Positions 36,471 to 46,418 of a DNA stretch of 64,000 bases are shown here, piece by piece; the stretch's first letter is position 1; the number at the start of each line of letters is the position of its first letter. The notes beneath the pieces are model-generated. The model made no database searches. It saw only the letters and a list, made by a program, of their open reading frames with translations, and had not been told where the DNA came from. The position numbers and the translations under genes are program-made. Origin of the DNA: Arcanobacterium bovis (GTDB lineage Bacteria > Actinomycetota > Actinomycetes > Actinomycetales > Actinomycetaceae); NCBI RefSeq assembly GCF_004331995.1, contig NZ_SJDT01000003.1:124001-188000 (forward strand), read 5' to 3'.

Positions 36471-39410
36471 TTAGATGGTCTCGCTTCTAACTTTGCGTCC
36501 CCTTCCTTTTTTGTTCGCAAAGAGAGTTGCTACACCTCCACACAGGAACAACACAAAGCACGAAACAGGGGCAATCAGATCACTGCCAGTGCGGGCAAGT
36601 TGTGGATCGCCAGCCGCCGTCCCCATCTTAACGGAGTTCTTTTGATCCAACGTAAGCACCGGCGTCGGTGGCACTGCGGTAGCTGTCGCTGCCAATGCCG
36701 TCGACGCGAGATCTGCTGTTTCTAAGCGATGATCAGTTCCATATACGTCTGCAAATGCTTTCAAAATTGAAAGCGAAGCAAGAGTGCTGCGTGTGGGACC
36801 ATAAGTTGAAATGATCCGCAAACGCACATACGTTTCTTTCGAATTTAATGCGTCAGGCGTGAGCGAAGGAAGATCCATCATCCGCACTACCCGAGCGTTG
36901 CCGAACGTTTTACCGGCTCCAGTGCCGAGTCGCATTGCCATTGGCTTGGACGGAGTTGCCGAACCAGAACCTTCAGATTGCTTGGCTAACGCAGCGGCAA
37001 CGTCTACTGGAATATCGACTTCAGCGCCAGAATTCTCTGCCGTGCCGTGAGCGACCTTAATGAGGTTATCTTTGCTCGTGCCGACATAGAGTTCGTACTC
37101 AGCAATCCGGCCGTTTTCTGAATCTTGCCGGTTGATGAACTGTACTGAACGCACCTCGGACGGACTCTTCTTAAGAGTGAAGTCGATATCGAGCGGAAAA
37201 TTCATGGCCTTGCTCCACGGTGTGTGCCAAATGGTGTCGAGTTTACCATCGAGAATATTGGAAAAAGCTCCATTTTCTTTGACTGTTTCTGCAGGTAGAT
37301 CACTAACTAACTTGACTGGAACAGAATCGATGCCTTTTTCGCCAACGTAGAGACGCACCTCAGGCTCGGCGGTGAATTGAGATTCACGAGTTCCAGCTTT
37401 GACCACAAAAGGAATCTGAACCTTGCCCGGATTTGCGTTAGCCGCAACCGTAATCGGTACGTTAACATCTACGGTTTTTCCGGCTTCAAGATCAACCGAA
37501 ACGGGGCGCGTCAACGACCATCCTTTAGGTAGGGTTGGCACGATTTTTGCTCCTTTGACCGCTGAGCCAAGGTTCGATACACGCACCGTGATCTCTGATG
37601 CCCCGCGATGAACGACGGCCGGTTCAGCCTGCGCAATTACCGGTAGACCGCCGATCCAATCAAGTGAAATCTGGGTGTACTTGATCTGGTAGCCATCTCC
37701 ACCAGTGCCGTCACGACCTTCGAAGAGCAATCCGTAGGTGCCCGGCTTTGCCAGCGGTGTGAGCGTCGAATAATCCATTCTGTTAGGCTCGAATACTTTC
37801 GACTGCAACCAAGTCTTGCCATCATCGTAACTAATGCGCACTGTACCTTTTTCACGTGCCGTCTTTGATGCCGCATTGGTGAACAACAGAATCTTCGCTT
37901 CTGGCGATCCTTGCTCCGCATTCGGGAATGCACGAATAATCGCACCATTATTGTTCGGGTCGATCAAAGTGTCATCAACAGAGGTTTTCCTAGTCTCACC
38001 GGGAAGATTGGCGTATGTGTGGCCTCCATCATGCGAAATGCCAATCTTACGTGCCTTAGTGAAAGAATCGGAAGAACGCGAGTTGAGCATTACCGAGCCA
38101 TTGGAAAGCTCCACTACCTTGTTCTCATCCATGTCGGTGCCGAATGGTTCACCACTCTGCCACGTTGCGCCGTGATTGTCCGAATAAACAGACACAGCTT
38201 GGTTCTTCCCATTCTTACGAACTGTGTACTGCTGAATTAGACGCCCTTTATGAGTTCCATATTTAAGCTGGATTCCTTGGCCAGATGCCGCAAAACGGCT
38301 GGCAATAGCGGAATCCTTTGTTATGTCTTTAGTAATGACACGCGGGGTTGTCCAAGTCACACCGTTGTCCGTTGAAGACATTGTGGCAGCATGTAAAACA
38401 TTACGATCCGAAGGATCAGTTCCCGGTAGTGACTCAGTGAAGCGTTTATTAAAGCTCTTGACGAAGAACATATGGATTGTATTAGTTTCACTATCTACCA
38501 CATACGATGGATCGGAATATCCATAATAATCGCTTCCACCTTGTTTACCAGCAGCAATCACCTTGATTGGTTCCCAAGATTTTCCACCGTCTTTGGAAAT
38601 ACGCTGAATAATCGAGTTGGCTTGCGGGGCATCAGCACAATCGTTCGGACGTCCGTCCCATGCAGCCAACAACCAACCATTCGGAGCCATCGTGATAGCC
38701 GGAATACGATGACAATTGAAACCAGCAGATTTATGCGTGCCCAGCACTACCGTTTCGCCTTCTTTGCGAACTGTGGGGATCGTGGCTGGATCAGGAGCAA
38801 CTGGACGTTCGCCGGACACCACCTTGACCACAGAAGCCTCAACCCGAATATTGTCTTGGAGAATCTGTTTGCCATCACGGTCTTTAGTGGCTTTCCAAAC
38901 GGAATATGCCGAGAACGATCCTTGATTTAGGTCTTCAGTAGTTACGCGATGCTGGGCAAAATTGCATTCTTTCGTAACCCCTGCAGCAAGATCGCTCCAA
39001 CGACAATTTTTTGCGTCACCTACTCGTACATTGCTCAGATTCGTTTCTGCAGGATATGCAGTAAGTGGTTGCGTTGACAAATTTGTGTAGCGAACGCGAT
39101 ATGTGAGCGTATCCCCCACAAATACCTTGTCCCCCAGCGAATCACTGCGTGTGAGCTCAACTCGCAAATACTGTTGCTCCGCAGACGTCGCCGCGGCTGG
39201 CGCAGTCTGTTCAGCACGTGCGACGCCGGTACTCTCAGCAGCACCGTTATGTGCAGTATCGTCTGCACCCTGGGCAGCTACCGCCGGAGTCATGGCAAAC
39301 AAAACTGCAGTAACCATCGCTCCGCTTCGACGGAATCGACGTGTGCGAATTGAATAATTTTTGTCTTTCTTGAAAGACTCTTCTTCCTTGAAGTGGCGAA
39401 GAATTTGCAT
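36471..39410 (-). CDS. Cell-wall-anchored sialidase (neuraminidase)
   Basis: The 979-residue GH33 sialidase releases sialic acid from host glycans. Residues 1-46 are a long signal peptide with a YSIR element (19-22) before the hydrophobic core. An adhesion-like beta domain follows, then the catalytic propeller (about 220-590) with R235-I-P and five Asp boxes (SKDGGKSW, STDNGVTW, SDNHGATW, SHDGGHTY, SYDDGKTW). Next come a NEW3-type domain (about 615-695), a discoidin/F5-8C-like domain (about 710-870) and the sorting signal LARTG (938-942) with hydrophobic segment and RGRKVR tail. A GGGGGAA ribosome site precedes ATG 39410. Confidence 0.94.
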   Translation of the reverse strand: MQILRHFKEEESFKKDKNYSIRTRRFRRSGAMVTAVLFAMTPAVAAQGADDTAHNGAAESTGVARAEQTAPAAATSAEQQYLRVELTRSDSLGDKVFVGDTLTYRVRYTNLSTQPLTAYPAETNLSNVRVGDAKNCRWSDLAAGVTKECNFAQHRVTTEDLNQGSFSAYSVWKATKDRDGKQILQDNIRVEASVVKVVSGERPVAPDPATIPTVRKEGETVVLGTHKSAGFNCHRIPAITMAPNGWLLAAWDGRPNDCADAPQANSIIQRISKDGGKSWEPIKVIAAGKQGGSDYYGYSDPSYVVDSETNTIHMFFVKSFNKRFTESLPGTDPSDRNVLHAATMSSTDNGVTWTTPRVITKDITKDSAIASRFAASGQGIQLKYGTHKGRLIQQYTVRKNGKNQAVSVYSDNHGATWQSGEPFGTDMDENKVVELSNGSVMLNSRSSDSFTKARKIGISHDGGHTYANLPGETRKTSVDDTLIDPNNNGAIIRAFPNAEQGSPEAKILLFTNAASKTAREKGTVRISYDDGKTWLQSKVFEPNRMDYSTLTPLAKPGTYGLLFEGRDGTGGDGYQIKYTQISLDWIGGLPVIAQAEPAVVHRGASEITVRVSNLGSAVKGAKIVPTLPKGWSLTRPVSVDLEAGKTVDVNVPITVAANANPGKVQIPFVVKAGTRESQFTAEPEVRLYVGEKGIDSVPVKLVSDLPAETVKENGAFSNILDGKLDTIWHTPWSKAMNFPLDIDFTLKKSPSEVRSVQFINRQDSENGRIAEYELYVGTSKDNLIKVAHGTAENSGAEVDIPVDVAAALAKQSEGSGSATPSKPMAMRLGTGAGKTFGNARVVRMMDLPSLTPDALNSKETYVRLRIISTYGPTRSTLASLSILKAFADVYGTDHRLETADLASTALAATATAVPPTPVLTLDQKNSVKMGTAAGDPQLARTGSDLIAPVSCFVLFLCGGVATLFANKKGRGRKVRSETI

Positions 39411-39744
39411 ATTTCCCCCTTTGGCTTAGCAAAATTCTTAATCACTAGGATAACAAAAAATTGTCAGACATCAGACTAGTTTTGAGAAGTAATTTAATTT
39501 GACACCACTTCACTATGTCACGTCTATAAAATTTGCAAGCAATTACTTATCAAATACGGCTACATTTACAGCAGTTTTACAACCTCTATAAATAAATACA
39601 ATTTTTCATCTTAGCTTATTGATTCACGCCTCGGTGGCGACGACGCCGCACAGCAACACGCGACACCGCCTGGACACATCTGGCCAGTACGCCGTCGTCA
39701 CTCCAAGACGCAAGGATCAAGCGCAACTCTCCCTACGGCGCAAC

Positions 39745-40062
39745 TCAAACCGTGGGCGTGCCAAGATCAGGTGCCGGACCGCCGTCGTGAGAAAACGAAC
39801 CGTATTCCATCCCTGCTTCAACAGCGCTCCACACTTCTCAGTGGCAAATCCACTAGAACTCCCCGTGCTCAACTTACTCAGCACAACCGTTTGATTGTCG
39901 TTTACATAACCGGTCACCGAACGCGGTTCGCCACTGCGATATTCGAGCGAGAGTTCATACACTCCATCAGCTGGCACATACACTTGATTGAGCGTCGCAT
40001 CATTGCCAACTCCACCAAACTGAAGTGCTCCCTTGAGCATTATGCATGTTACGCATGCACGC
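39745..40062 (-). pseudogene. CBM35-like carbohydrate-binding domain remnant, frameshifted
   Basis: Reading leftward, about 95 codons encode a typical alpha-galactosidase C-terminal carbohydrate-binding module: FGGVGNDATLNQVYVPADG, ELSLEYRSGEPRSV, GYVNDNQTVVLSKLSTG, KQGWNTVRF. An extra T in the run at 39792-39795 shifts the frame. After correction it ends SHDGGPAPDLGTPTV and stops at 39745, matching the family's (G)WAPDLD ending. There is no catalytic domain: the fragment abuts and slightly overlaps the 3' end of brnQ, so a larger glycosidase gene was deleted. The rest of 39411-39745 is AT-rich sialidase upstream DNA with no gene that I can see. Confidence 0.65.
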
Positions 40063-41386
40063 GCTTTGAACCATTCAGTGCGAACAATACCGCACCGATC
40101 ACGGCTCCAATACCTGCTGGAACAATCCATCCCAAACCAAGATCGAACATCGGCAGGAAACTTCCCGCCCAGCTCACATCAATCCCCCATGGCAAGGTCT
40201 TGATGAAGTCGAAGATAGCACCAATAGCTGCGCCAAGAGTCACGCAGACGTACACAATACGCGGCACGGATACGTAGACATCCACTAATGCTAGAAGAAT
40301 TAGCGAAATTGCCAAGGGATAGAGCAGCATCAACATCGGAATGGCATAGGCGATGAGCGCAGTGAGCCCTACATTTGCCATCAAGAATGAGAACACCGAG
40401 AAAATGGTCACCAAGGTGTTGTAGCTAATCTTGCCTTTCAAAAGCGGCTCAAAAGCTTGACCACATGCCGTAATCAGGCCAATCGCTGTCTTAAAACAGG
40501 CAAAAGTGATCGTCAGTGCCAGCACCAGCGCGCCCGCATTACCTAGGTAGTGGCTTGAAATCTGCGCGAGGGCGATTCCACCATTCTCTGACGTCTCGAA
40601 AAGTCCGCGGCTTTGTACACCGACGATAGTGATAAGTACGTAGATGAATGCCATCAAGAGTCCTGCAAAAACTCCGGCCTTGAGCGTGGAGCGAGCAATA
40701 GCACGCTCGTCTGTAATGCCAGCCGAAGTGATCACGTTGATGATTACGATTCCGAAAGCGAGAGACGCAATTCCATCCATCGTATTGTAGCCATCGAGAA
40801 GTCCCTTGAAGAAGACGCCGGATTGGTACGTGGCGTCCGGGGTTACGTTCGCCACCGACGTCGCAGGATTCCACAGTGCCGCCACCACAAGAATCGCAAG
40901 GAAAACAAGGAAAATTGGATTCAGAATCTTTCCGATCCAGGTGACGATTCCAGACGGGCGCAACGAAAAGAACAGCGCCGCGGCAAAAAATACCGCAGTG
41001 AAAACTAATAGCGCTACGCTCTTGGCAGATGCCTCGCTCACCAGCGGTTCCACACCAATTGCGAAGGAGGTTGTTGCTGTGCGCGGAATTGCAAAAAACG
41101 GACCAATGGTCAGATAGAGCAAAGCGGTGAAGATTTTTGCATAACGTGGACTGATACGAGAGGAAAGTTCTTGCAGGCCACTTGAATGGGTAGCGCCAAT
41201 CACCACGACGCCGAGGATGGGCAAGCCAACAGCGCTCACGATGAAGCCAAGTAGCGCCCAAAATGCGTTCGCTCCGGCAAGTTGCCCAAGATGAACTGGG
41301 AAAATAAGGTTTCCAGCTCCGAAAAACAAGCCGAATAATGTGCTGGAAACTAGTGCGAGTTCACCAGCATTTAATTTCGTTTTCAT
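40049..41386 (-). CDS. brnQ: Branched-chain amino acid:cation symporter
   Basis: The 445-residue, 12-span LIVCS-family permease imports leucine, isoleucine and valine with Na+ or H+. The N-terminus LALVSSTLFGLFFGAGNLIFPVHLGQLAG and the AIPRTATTSFAIGVEPL and DGIASLAFGIVIINVI segments are diagnostic. ATG 41386 has AAGGGA upstream. Its 3' end meets the carbohydrate-binding-module remnant, so the last codons may lie at a recombination joint. The gene looks intact. Confidence 0.94.
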   Translation of the reverse strand: MKTKLNAGELALVSSTLFGLFFGAGNLIFPVHLGQLAGANAFWALLGFIVSAVGLPILGVVVIGATHSSGLQELSSRISPRYAKIFTALLYLTIGPFFAIPRTATTSFAIGVEPLVSEASAKSVALLVFTAVFFAAALFFSLRPSGIVTWIGKILNPIFLVFLAILVVAALWNPATSVANVTPDATYQSGVFFKGLLDGYNTMDGIASLAFGIVIINVITSAGITDERAIARSTLKAGVFAGLLMAFIYVLITIVGVQSRGLFETSENGGIALAQISSHYLGNAGALVLALTITFACFKTAIGLITACGQAFEPLLKGKISYNTLVTIFSVFSFLMANVGLTALIAYAIPMLMLLYPLAISLILLALVDVYVSVPRIVYVCVTLGAAIGAIFDFIKTLPWGIDVSWAGSFLPMFDLGLGWIVPAGIGAVIGAVLFALNGSKRVHA

Positions 41387-41602
41387 AAGATCCCTTTAAC
41401 ATTGCTCATGCAGGAAAATGTGTGAGCAGCCCGTCAAGCCGTCATATTTATAGCACAAGATTTTTATGCGCCGAGCACCCACACATATTGTGAAACTGCA
41501 AAATGGCACTTCAATCATCCAAAATAAGCGATTTACAAGGGAAAACTAGGATCGTGCGGTTCAGCAAGAAGAATTACCTGTGGGAGGAAACACAGCCAAG
41601 CG

Positions 41603-43171
41603 TCAATCCTGTACCTCAATCGTCACCCGCGCACCGCGTTCGGCTACCGACATCACGTGATTCACTGCCTTATAGTGACCCGTCTGCGCAAATGTCAGTT
41701 CAACGAATCCTCCTTGAGCTGGTTGTAGCGGCAGCACTTGTGCTCCGACATCGTGCAGAGCCGGCACTGATCCCACGCTACTCGCTACGCCTCGATGGAT
41801 CAGATATGCACCCTCGGTCCAGGTAGTGTCGAATTGCCCACCAACCACGTGAAAAGCGAGATTCTGATCTGGTCCGGCATTAAGCACCCAGAATCTTACT
41901 CGTTGATTCGGTTTTACTTGGATCGGATACTGTAGATATTGGTCAGAAATGCCATTAAACACCACGCGATCGGGTGTACCGGCAAGAATCTTTTGTGCAT
42001 CCAGCTCTTTCGCTGACTCGGCGTTATGCGCCGCATTGGCCAAATATACCTCGGACTGTACCAACACGTACGACGCATCTACCGGCTCAAGGTCTGGCGG
42101 CTCAATCACCACAGCACCGTGCATACCTGCCGCAATATGTGTTGACATCGGCATCGTCGAGCAATGATACATCCAAATGCCAGCCCGCTCTGCTTTGAAC
42201 ACATATTCGAGCGATTCACCAGGCTTAATGGTTCGCATTGGCTGGTCAGGTGCCACAGCGCCAGCATGAAAATCAATCGAATGGCCCATCGAACCATCGT
42301 TGATGAGCGTCACAACGAAAGTGTCCCCAACTCTTCCATGTAGCGTGGGCGCTACCGATTCTCCATTAAACGTCCAACGGCGCTGGTACAAGCCAGGCGA
42401 GACTTCCAGATTGACTTCTTGGACGCGAAGAGTGACTTTGCGCGTCTGTGATCCAGTATTAGGCTCAAGTGGTTTGAGCATCGGGTCAATATGATGGCTT
42501 AACTTCGCCCCAGAGACATCGGCAATATTAACAGGCATCGCATGATGAGCGCCGCTGGCACTATTCGCTGTCGAGGAATGATCGTGGCTATCCCCCATGC
42601 TTTCATTCTTTGCCGACGACGCACTGGTCACCACAATTTCGAGCGTCATTCCCATTTGTTCGTGACCGGCTACCGAGCAATGTCCCATCGTTGATTCACG
42701 CATCACCCCAGCATTTAGCTGCGCAGATTTTCCTGGTTGCACTCTAGGTGTGGCTGAATCACCAATAACGAGATCATGGCCCGATACCGGATCCGTGTTT
42801 ACCAAAGTTACGATAAGCTCATTACCAGCTGGAACTTCAATCCGGTTCGGTGAGAACGTCATATCCGCACGGGCCTGAACTTCTACTTCGGTGGTTTCGC
42901 CGGTAGGAAGTATATTCGCATTTTGTGATTCCCCGCTGCTGGGCGTTGCAAGATTTACAGATGCACGCGGTGTTGTTTCGAAAACTAAGCCAAACACCAC
43001 AGCACACAGTATCGCAAGAGTAGCCCACATCGCACCTGTCTGCGTCCATACGCTGGGAATGGATGGCTTCTTTTGCTCGTTTCGCGATGTGGCAACCTTT
43101 TCATCACTTTGTGCGCTAGTGCCATGTGCGAAGCTATTCTCAGCGTTATGCGGCGTATTCATTGGTTCCAT
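41603..43171 (-). CDS. Copper nitrite-reductase-like multicopper oxidase with extra N-terminal cupredoxin
   Basis: The 522-residue exported protein has a signal-anchor (GAMWATLAILCAVVFGLVF). An N-terminal cupredoxin follows with type-1 ligands GHD and MGHCSVAGHEQMGM, then a His-rich linker (DSHDH, GAHHAM). Two cupredoxin domains come last, arranged as in NirK. MGHSIDFHAG and WMYHCSTMPMSTHIAAGMHG supply type-1 and type-2 ligands; LAFHVVGGQFD gives the third type-2 histidine. Nitrite-to-NO reduction is the best guess; laccase-like activity is possible. ATG 43171 is 1 nt past the stop of the membrane protein before it, so the two are coupled. Confidence 0.8.
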   Translation of the reverse strand: MEPMNTPHNAENSFAHGTSAQSDEKVATSRNEQKKPSIPSVWTQTGAMWATLAILCAVVFGLVFETTPRASVNLATPSSGESQNANILPTGETTEVEVQARADMTFSPNRIEVPAGNELIVTLVNTDPVSGHDLVIGDSATPRVQPGKSAQLNAGVMRESTMGHCSVAGHEQMGMTLEIVVTSASSAKNESMGDSHDHSSTANSASGAHHAMPVNIADVSGAKLSHHIDPMLKPLEPNTGSQTRKVTLRVQEVNLEVSPGLYQRRWTFNGESVAPTLHGRVGDTFVVTLINDGSMGHSIDFHAGAVAPDQPMRTIKPGESLEYVFKAERAGIWMYHCSTMPMSTHIAAGMHGAVVIEPPDLEPVDASYVLVQSEVYLANAAHNAESAKELDAQKILAGTPDRVVFNGISDQYLQYPIQVKPNQRVRFWVLNAGPDQNLAFHVVGGQFDTTWTEGAYLIHRGVASSVGSVPALHDVGAQVLPLQPAQGGFVELTFAQTGHYKAVNHVMSVAERGARVTIEVQD

Positions 43172-43172
43172 A

Positions 43173-44495
43173 TTATTTTGCCACCTGTCCGTGACGTTCT
43201 TTCGATCCACTTCCAACAGAACTTTTATTTCCTTGGAGCAGGTTTTGCCGCCGGTGCGGATCAGGATCGACGAAGAATGCTCTATTTTCGCCAGATTCGC
43301 GCCGTACTCGAAGTCCAGTGAATATCGCCGACATCATAACGGGAATAAAAGCTGCATAGACTAGTACTGTGAGTGCCATGAGCGCCGCGCGCACGCCGTC
43401 TTCCGTTGGGAAAATCCACAGCAGCAATGCCACGTTCGGGGTAACAAGCCTAAAAGTAGCGGCAAAATTCATCCGGGCTTGCACAGCTCGCACTGTTGCC
43501 GGCCCCTGCCCGATCAAGCTCGGAATGAGATAGCTCAGTGCGCCAATGAGAATCTGGATTCCGAACCCAGCAGCAAAAAGCACACCAATAAAAGGCAAGT
43601 ATTGCGTTACATCACCCCAGCTAGGAGATGTAACGAGTGCCCAACCGACGACGCCGAGGCCAAGTAGCGCCCACAGCGCTGCGCAAGCCACCGCAGCAGG
43701 TGCATACTCGCGGATTCCTTTTGCCCGCATGGGAGAGATAAGGCTACGCCCCCACCACAGTAGTCCTACCAGATAAACAACTAAGCCCATTGCTGTGATC
43801 AGTCGGTAACCACTCAATGCCCCACAAACAATTACAAAAAGACCGCAACACAACGGGGCTAACGCCTGCTTAGCCCATTTTTGAGCTGAATCGTGCATTC
43901 GCGTACGCAATAACGTGGGCCAAAGCGTGATGAGCGTACCAATCACCGTAAAGCCCACCCAGCCCAAGAGATTCACTGAAATATGAGCAATAAGCAATCG
44001 ACCTCGCCACTCGTCACTCACACCCCAAGCTAAAAGCGCGCCAAAGGTAGCTCCAATCGGCAATAGAATCCCAGAGATTTCGTAGTAACGCACCACTATT
44101 AAGAAACGTCCCGGCAACGACGTTCTTATTTTTCGTTCCAGATGGACAACATGCCATATAACAGCAATCACAACGAGAACAGCGCCGACTAGTACGCAGA
44201 TCCATATTTTCGCCAGATAGCCAATAAATACCGCCAACGCTCCAGCTGCAAAGGCGAGGATTCGCGCATCTTGCCATTTATTTTCTCGCTGAGTAGGCGG
44301 CGATTTGAGCAACGTATGGGCAAAATATTCTGACCATACCAGCACAGAATGACTCACTGCACCCAATAAAATCATATGGATGGCAAGCCATTCATATCCA
44401 GGAAATATTGAACGCCCGAACACCACAAAGACGGCACAAAGCATCCAAAATAGAGCGACGAAGTCACGCAAGCGGCGAGTGCGAGGCTTAGACAT
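43173..44495 (-). CDS. Polytopic membrane protein of the copper oxidase locus
   Basis: The 440-residue protein has about twelve predicted membrane helices with scattered histidines (HMILLGAVSHSVLVWSEYFAH, AHISVNLLGWVGF, HVVHLERK). The pattern resembles NnrS-type or heme/copper-handling membrane proteins, without a clear signature. It ends 1 nt before the oxidase start, so the two are co-translated. It may deliver copper or electrons, or protect against nitric oxide; all are inference. The C-terminal tail (RRQNLLQGNKSS onward) is cytoplasmic and basic. Confidence 0.7.
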   Translation of the reverse strand: MSKPRTRRLRDFVALFWMLCAVFVVFGRSIFPGYEWLAIHMILLGAVSHSVLVWSEYFAHTLLKSPPTQRENKWQDARILAFAAGALAVFIGYLAKIWICVLVGAVLVVIAVIWHVVHLERKIRTSLPGRFLIVVRYYEISGILLPIGATFGALLAWGVSDEWRGRLLIAHISVNLLGWVGFTVIGTLITLWPTLLRTRMHDSAQKWAKQALAPLCCGLFVIVCGALSGYRLITAMGLVVYLVGLLWWGRSLISPMRAKGIREYAPAAVACAALWALLGLGVVGWALVTSPSWGDVTQYLPFIGVLFAAGFGIQILIGALSYLIPSLIGQGPATVRAVQARMNFAATFRLVTPNVALLLWIFPTEDGVRAALMALTVLVYAAFIPVMMSAIFTGLRVRRESGENRAFFVDPDPHRRQNLLQGNKSSVGSGSKERHGQVAK

Positions 44496-44693
44496 GTGCT
44501 ACCAACACTCCGATATTGTTCTTGCTTGAGGCCTCGGTGGATCGGACCTCAAATAGCACTGTGTCTTTCGCTCGCTTCTTATTTGCGTACATAGCTACAT
44601 CAAATCAAGACTCATCATGTTTCACAACAGCAGAATTAAAGCCATACCGTTTTGTGCGCAAATAGATAACGTTCGTGTAGATCATGCACACAC

Positions 44694-46229
44694 TCAACGC
44701 ACGTCAACAAACCTTTTTTCAATCCATTTATGAGCAACAAGAAGCATCAATCCGAGAACGATAGAGGCACTTCCTAACACAATAAAGAAGGTATTTTCTG
44801 CCCGGATATCCTCCGGATGGTAATATCCGGCGAGCGTTCCAGCCAGCGATGTACCCATCGCGATTGCCATGAGCCACACCGCCATCATCGTCGAGGGAAA
44901 TGCCTTGGGAGCCACCTTCGTAGCAAGGGCATTTCCAACCGGACTCAACAGCAACTCACCGAGCGTGAACAGGAACAGAATCCACACGATTGCCAATAAT
45001 GGCGTGGAATTTTCCGCACCTCCAGAGAACGGGATAAAGAAGAATAAGGAAATTCCAATCACGATATTAGCTATTGCAAATTTGATAGGGGTAGACCATT
45101 GCCGTTCGCCCAGCTTCGTCCATATCGAGGCAAAAACACCCGCGAATACGATGATGAACAGTGGGTTAATCGCCTGCACCCAAGCTGGCGACACTTCAAA
45201 CCCAAGTATATTCCTGTTGAGCCGCACGTCGGAATAAATCGCCAAAACCGTAAACTGCTGCTGAAATATCCCGAAAAATACTACCGCCGACATAAATAGC
45301 GGCACGAAACCGATCAAACGCGACTTTTCGTCCGTCGTCGTCAATGGCGAACGATACATATGCAACCACATCACTACCGCAGCCACCAGTGCGAGCGCTG
45401 AAACTAACACCGCAAGGTACTCGAGCGGAATGATTCCGGTTCCAATGAGGACGACGGCGCCGCCCGCCGTCGCGAGCGCAATTGCACCCCACCGAACGTA
45501 CTGCGAACGTGGAAGCGGATTTGGAATCTCATGACCAGCCGCACCAATCGTGGTATTACGCATGAGCATGTACTGGATCAGGCCTGCAGCCATACCGATT
45601 GCCGCGAGTCCAAATCCCCAATGAAAGCCCTTCATTCCCCAAATCCATCCGGTGAGGAGCGGACCAAAAAGAGCTCCAATATTGACGCCCATATAGAAAA
45701 TCGAGAAGCCTGCGTCACGACGAGGGTCGGTGCGTTCGTATAATTGCCCCAGCACTACCTGAGCATTCGTTTTTACACCGCCGGAACCGACGGCGATGCA
45801 GGTGAGTCCGAGAGCTAGTCCAGGCACACTAGGTATTACCGCCAAGGAGATGTGTCCAACCATTACCAGAATTGCCGAGTAAAACAACGTGCGTTCAGAG
45901 CCGAGGAGACGGTCAGCCACAAGCGAGGCGACGAGAGCGGCCATGTAGACGAGACCGCCGTACGCTCCCATTACCGACGTCGCAGCGCCGCGATCGATAC
46001 CAAGGCCACCGTCGGTGACGGCGTAGTACATGTAATAAAGAAGGATGCCTTGCATTCCGTAGAAACTGAAACGCTCCCACATTTCGACGCCGAAAAGGTT
46101 TGCTAGACCCCACGGTTGACCGAAGAATGTGCGCCCGTTGTTGGAGTGCGGTTCATTCCCTGCGATTGCGTTCTGGGAATCGTTTACGCGCGAGTTCACG
46201 GCTTTTGCTTCAGTACCATCGGTATCCAT
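44694..46229 (-). CDS. POT-family proton:oligopeptide symporter
   Basis: The 511-residue MFS protein imports di- and tripeptides with protons. The PTR2 signature is complete: FGVEMWERFSFYGMQGILLYYM near residue 45, then GSGGVKTNAQVVLGQLYERTDPRRDAGFSIFYMGVNIGALFGPLLTG. Twelve to fourteen spans are predicted. Its hydrophilic N-terminus of about 35 residues is longer than usual. ATG 46229 follows AAGGGG. No operon partner is seen. Confidence 0.93.
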   Translation of the reverse strand: MDTDGTEAKAVNSRVNDSQNAIAGNEPHSNNGRTFFGQPWGLANLFGVEMWERFSFYGMQGILLYYMYYAVTDGGLGIDRGAATSVMGAYGGLVYMAALVASLVADRLLGSERTLFYSAILVMVGHISLAVIPSVPGLALGLTCIAVGSGGVKTNAQVVLGQLYERTDPRRDAGFSIFYMGVNIGALFGPLLTGWIWGMKGFHWGFGLAAIGMAAGLIQYMLMRNTTIGAAGHEIPNPLPRSQYVRWGAIALATAGGAVVLIGTGIIPLEYLAVLVSALALVAAVVMWLHMYRSPLTTTDEKSRLIGFVPLFMSAVVFFGIFQQQFTVLAIYSDVRLNRNILGFEVSPAWVQAINPLFIIVFAGVFASIWTKLGERQWSTPIKFAIANIVIGISLFFFIPFSGGAENSTPLLAIVWILFLFTLGELLLSPVGNALATKVAPKAFPSTMMAVWLMAIAMGTSLAGTLAGYYHPEDIRAENTFFIVLGSASIVLGLMLLVAHKWIEKRFVDVR

Positions 46230-46339
46230 ATAACCCCTTCATTAGGCGGAAATGCTTGTTACATCAGTCCGAAAAACCAATTTGCAAGCAAATAGTAATG
46301 AAAGGTTCATAATATCGCACAACTGATACATATGTGACG

Positions 46340-46381
46340 AACCCGTGGAAGGATGTACATATTTTCACCCTTCCACGGGTT
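46340..46381. terminator. Hairpin between POT and HAD genes
   Basis: AACCCGTGGAAGG (46340-46352) pairs with CCTTCCACGGGTT (46369-46381), a 13-bp stem with a 16-nt loop. No good T-run flanks it. It lies 38 bp beyond the HAD gene stop and probably ends that transcript. Confidence 0.6.
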
Positions 46382-46418
46382 CATTTCGCTGTTAGCGGCA
46401 ACCGCTATACGAGTAGTG

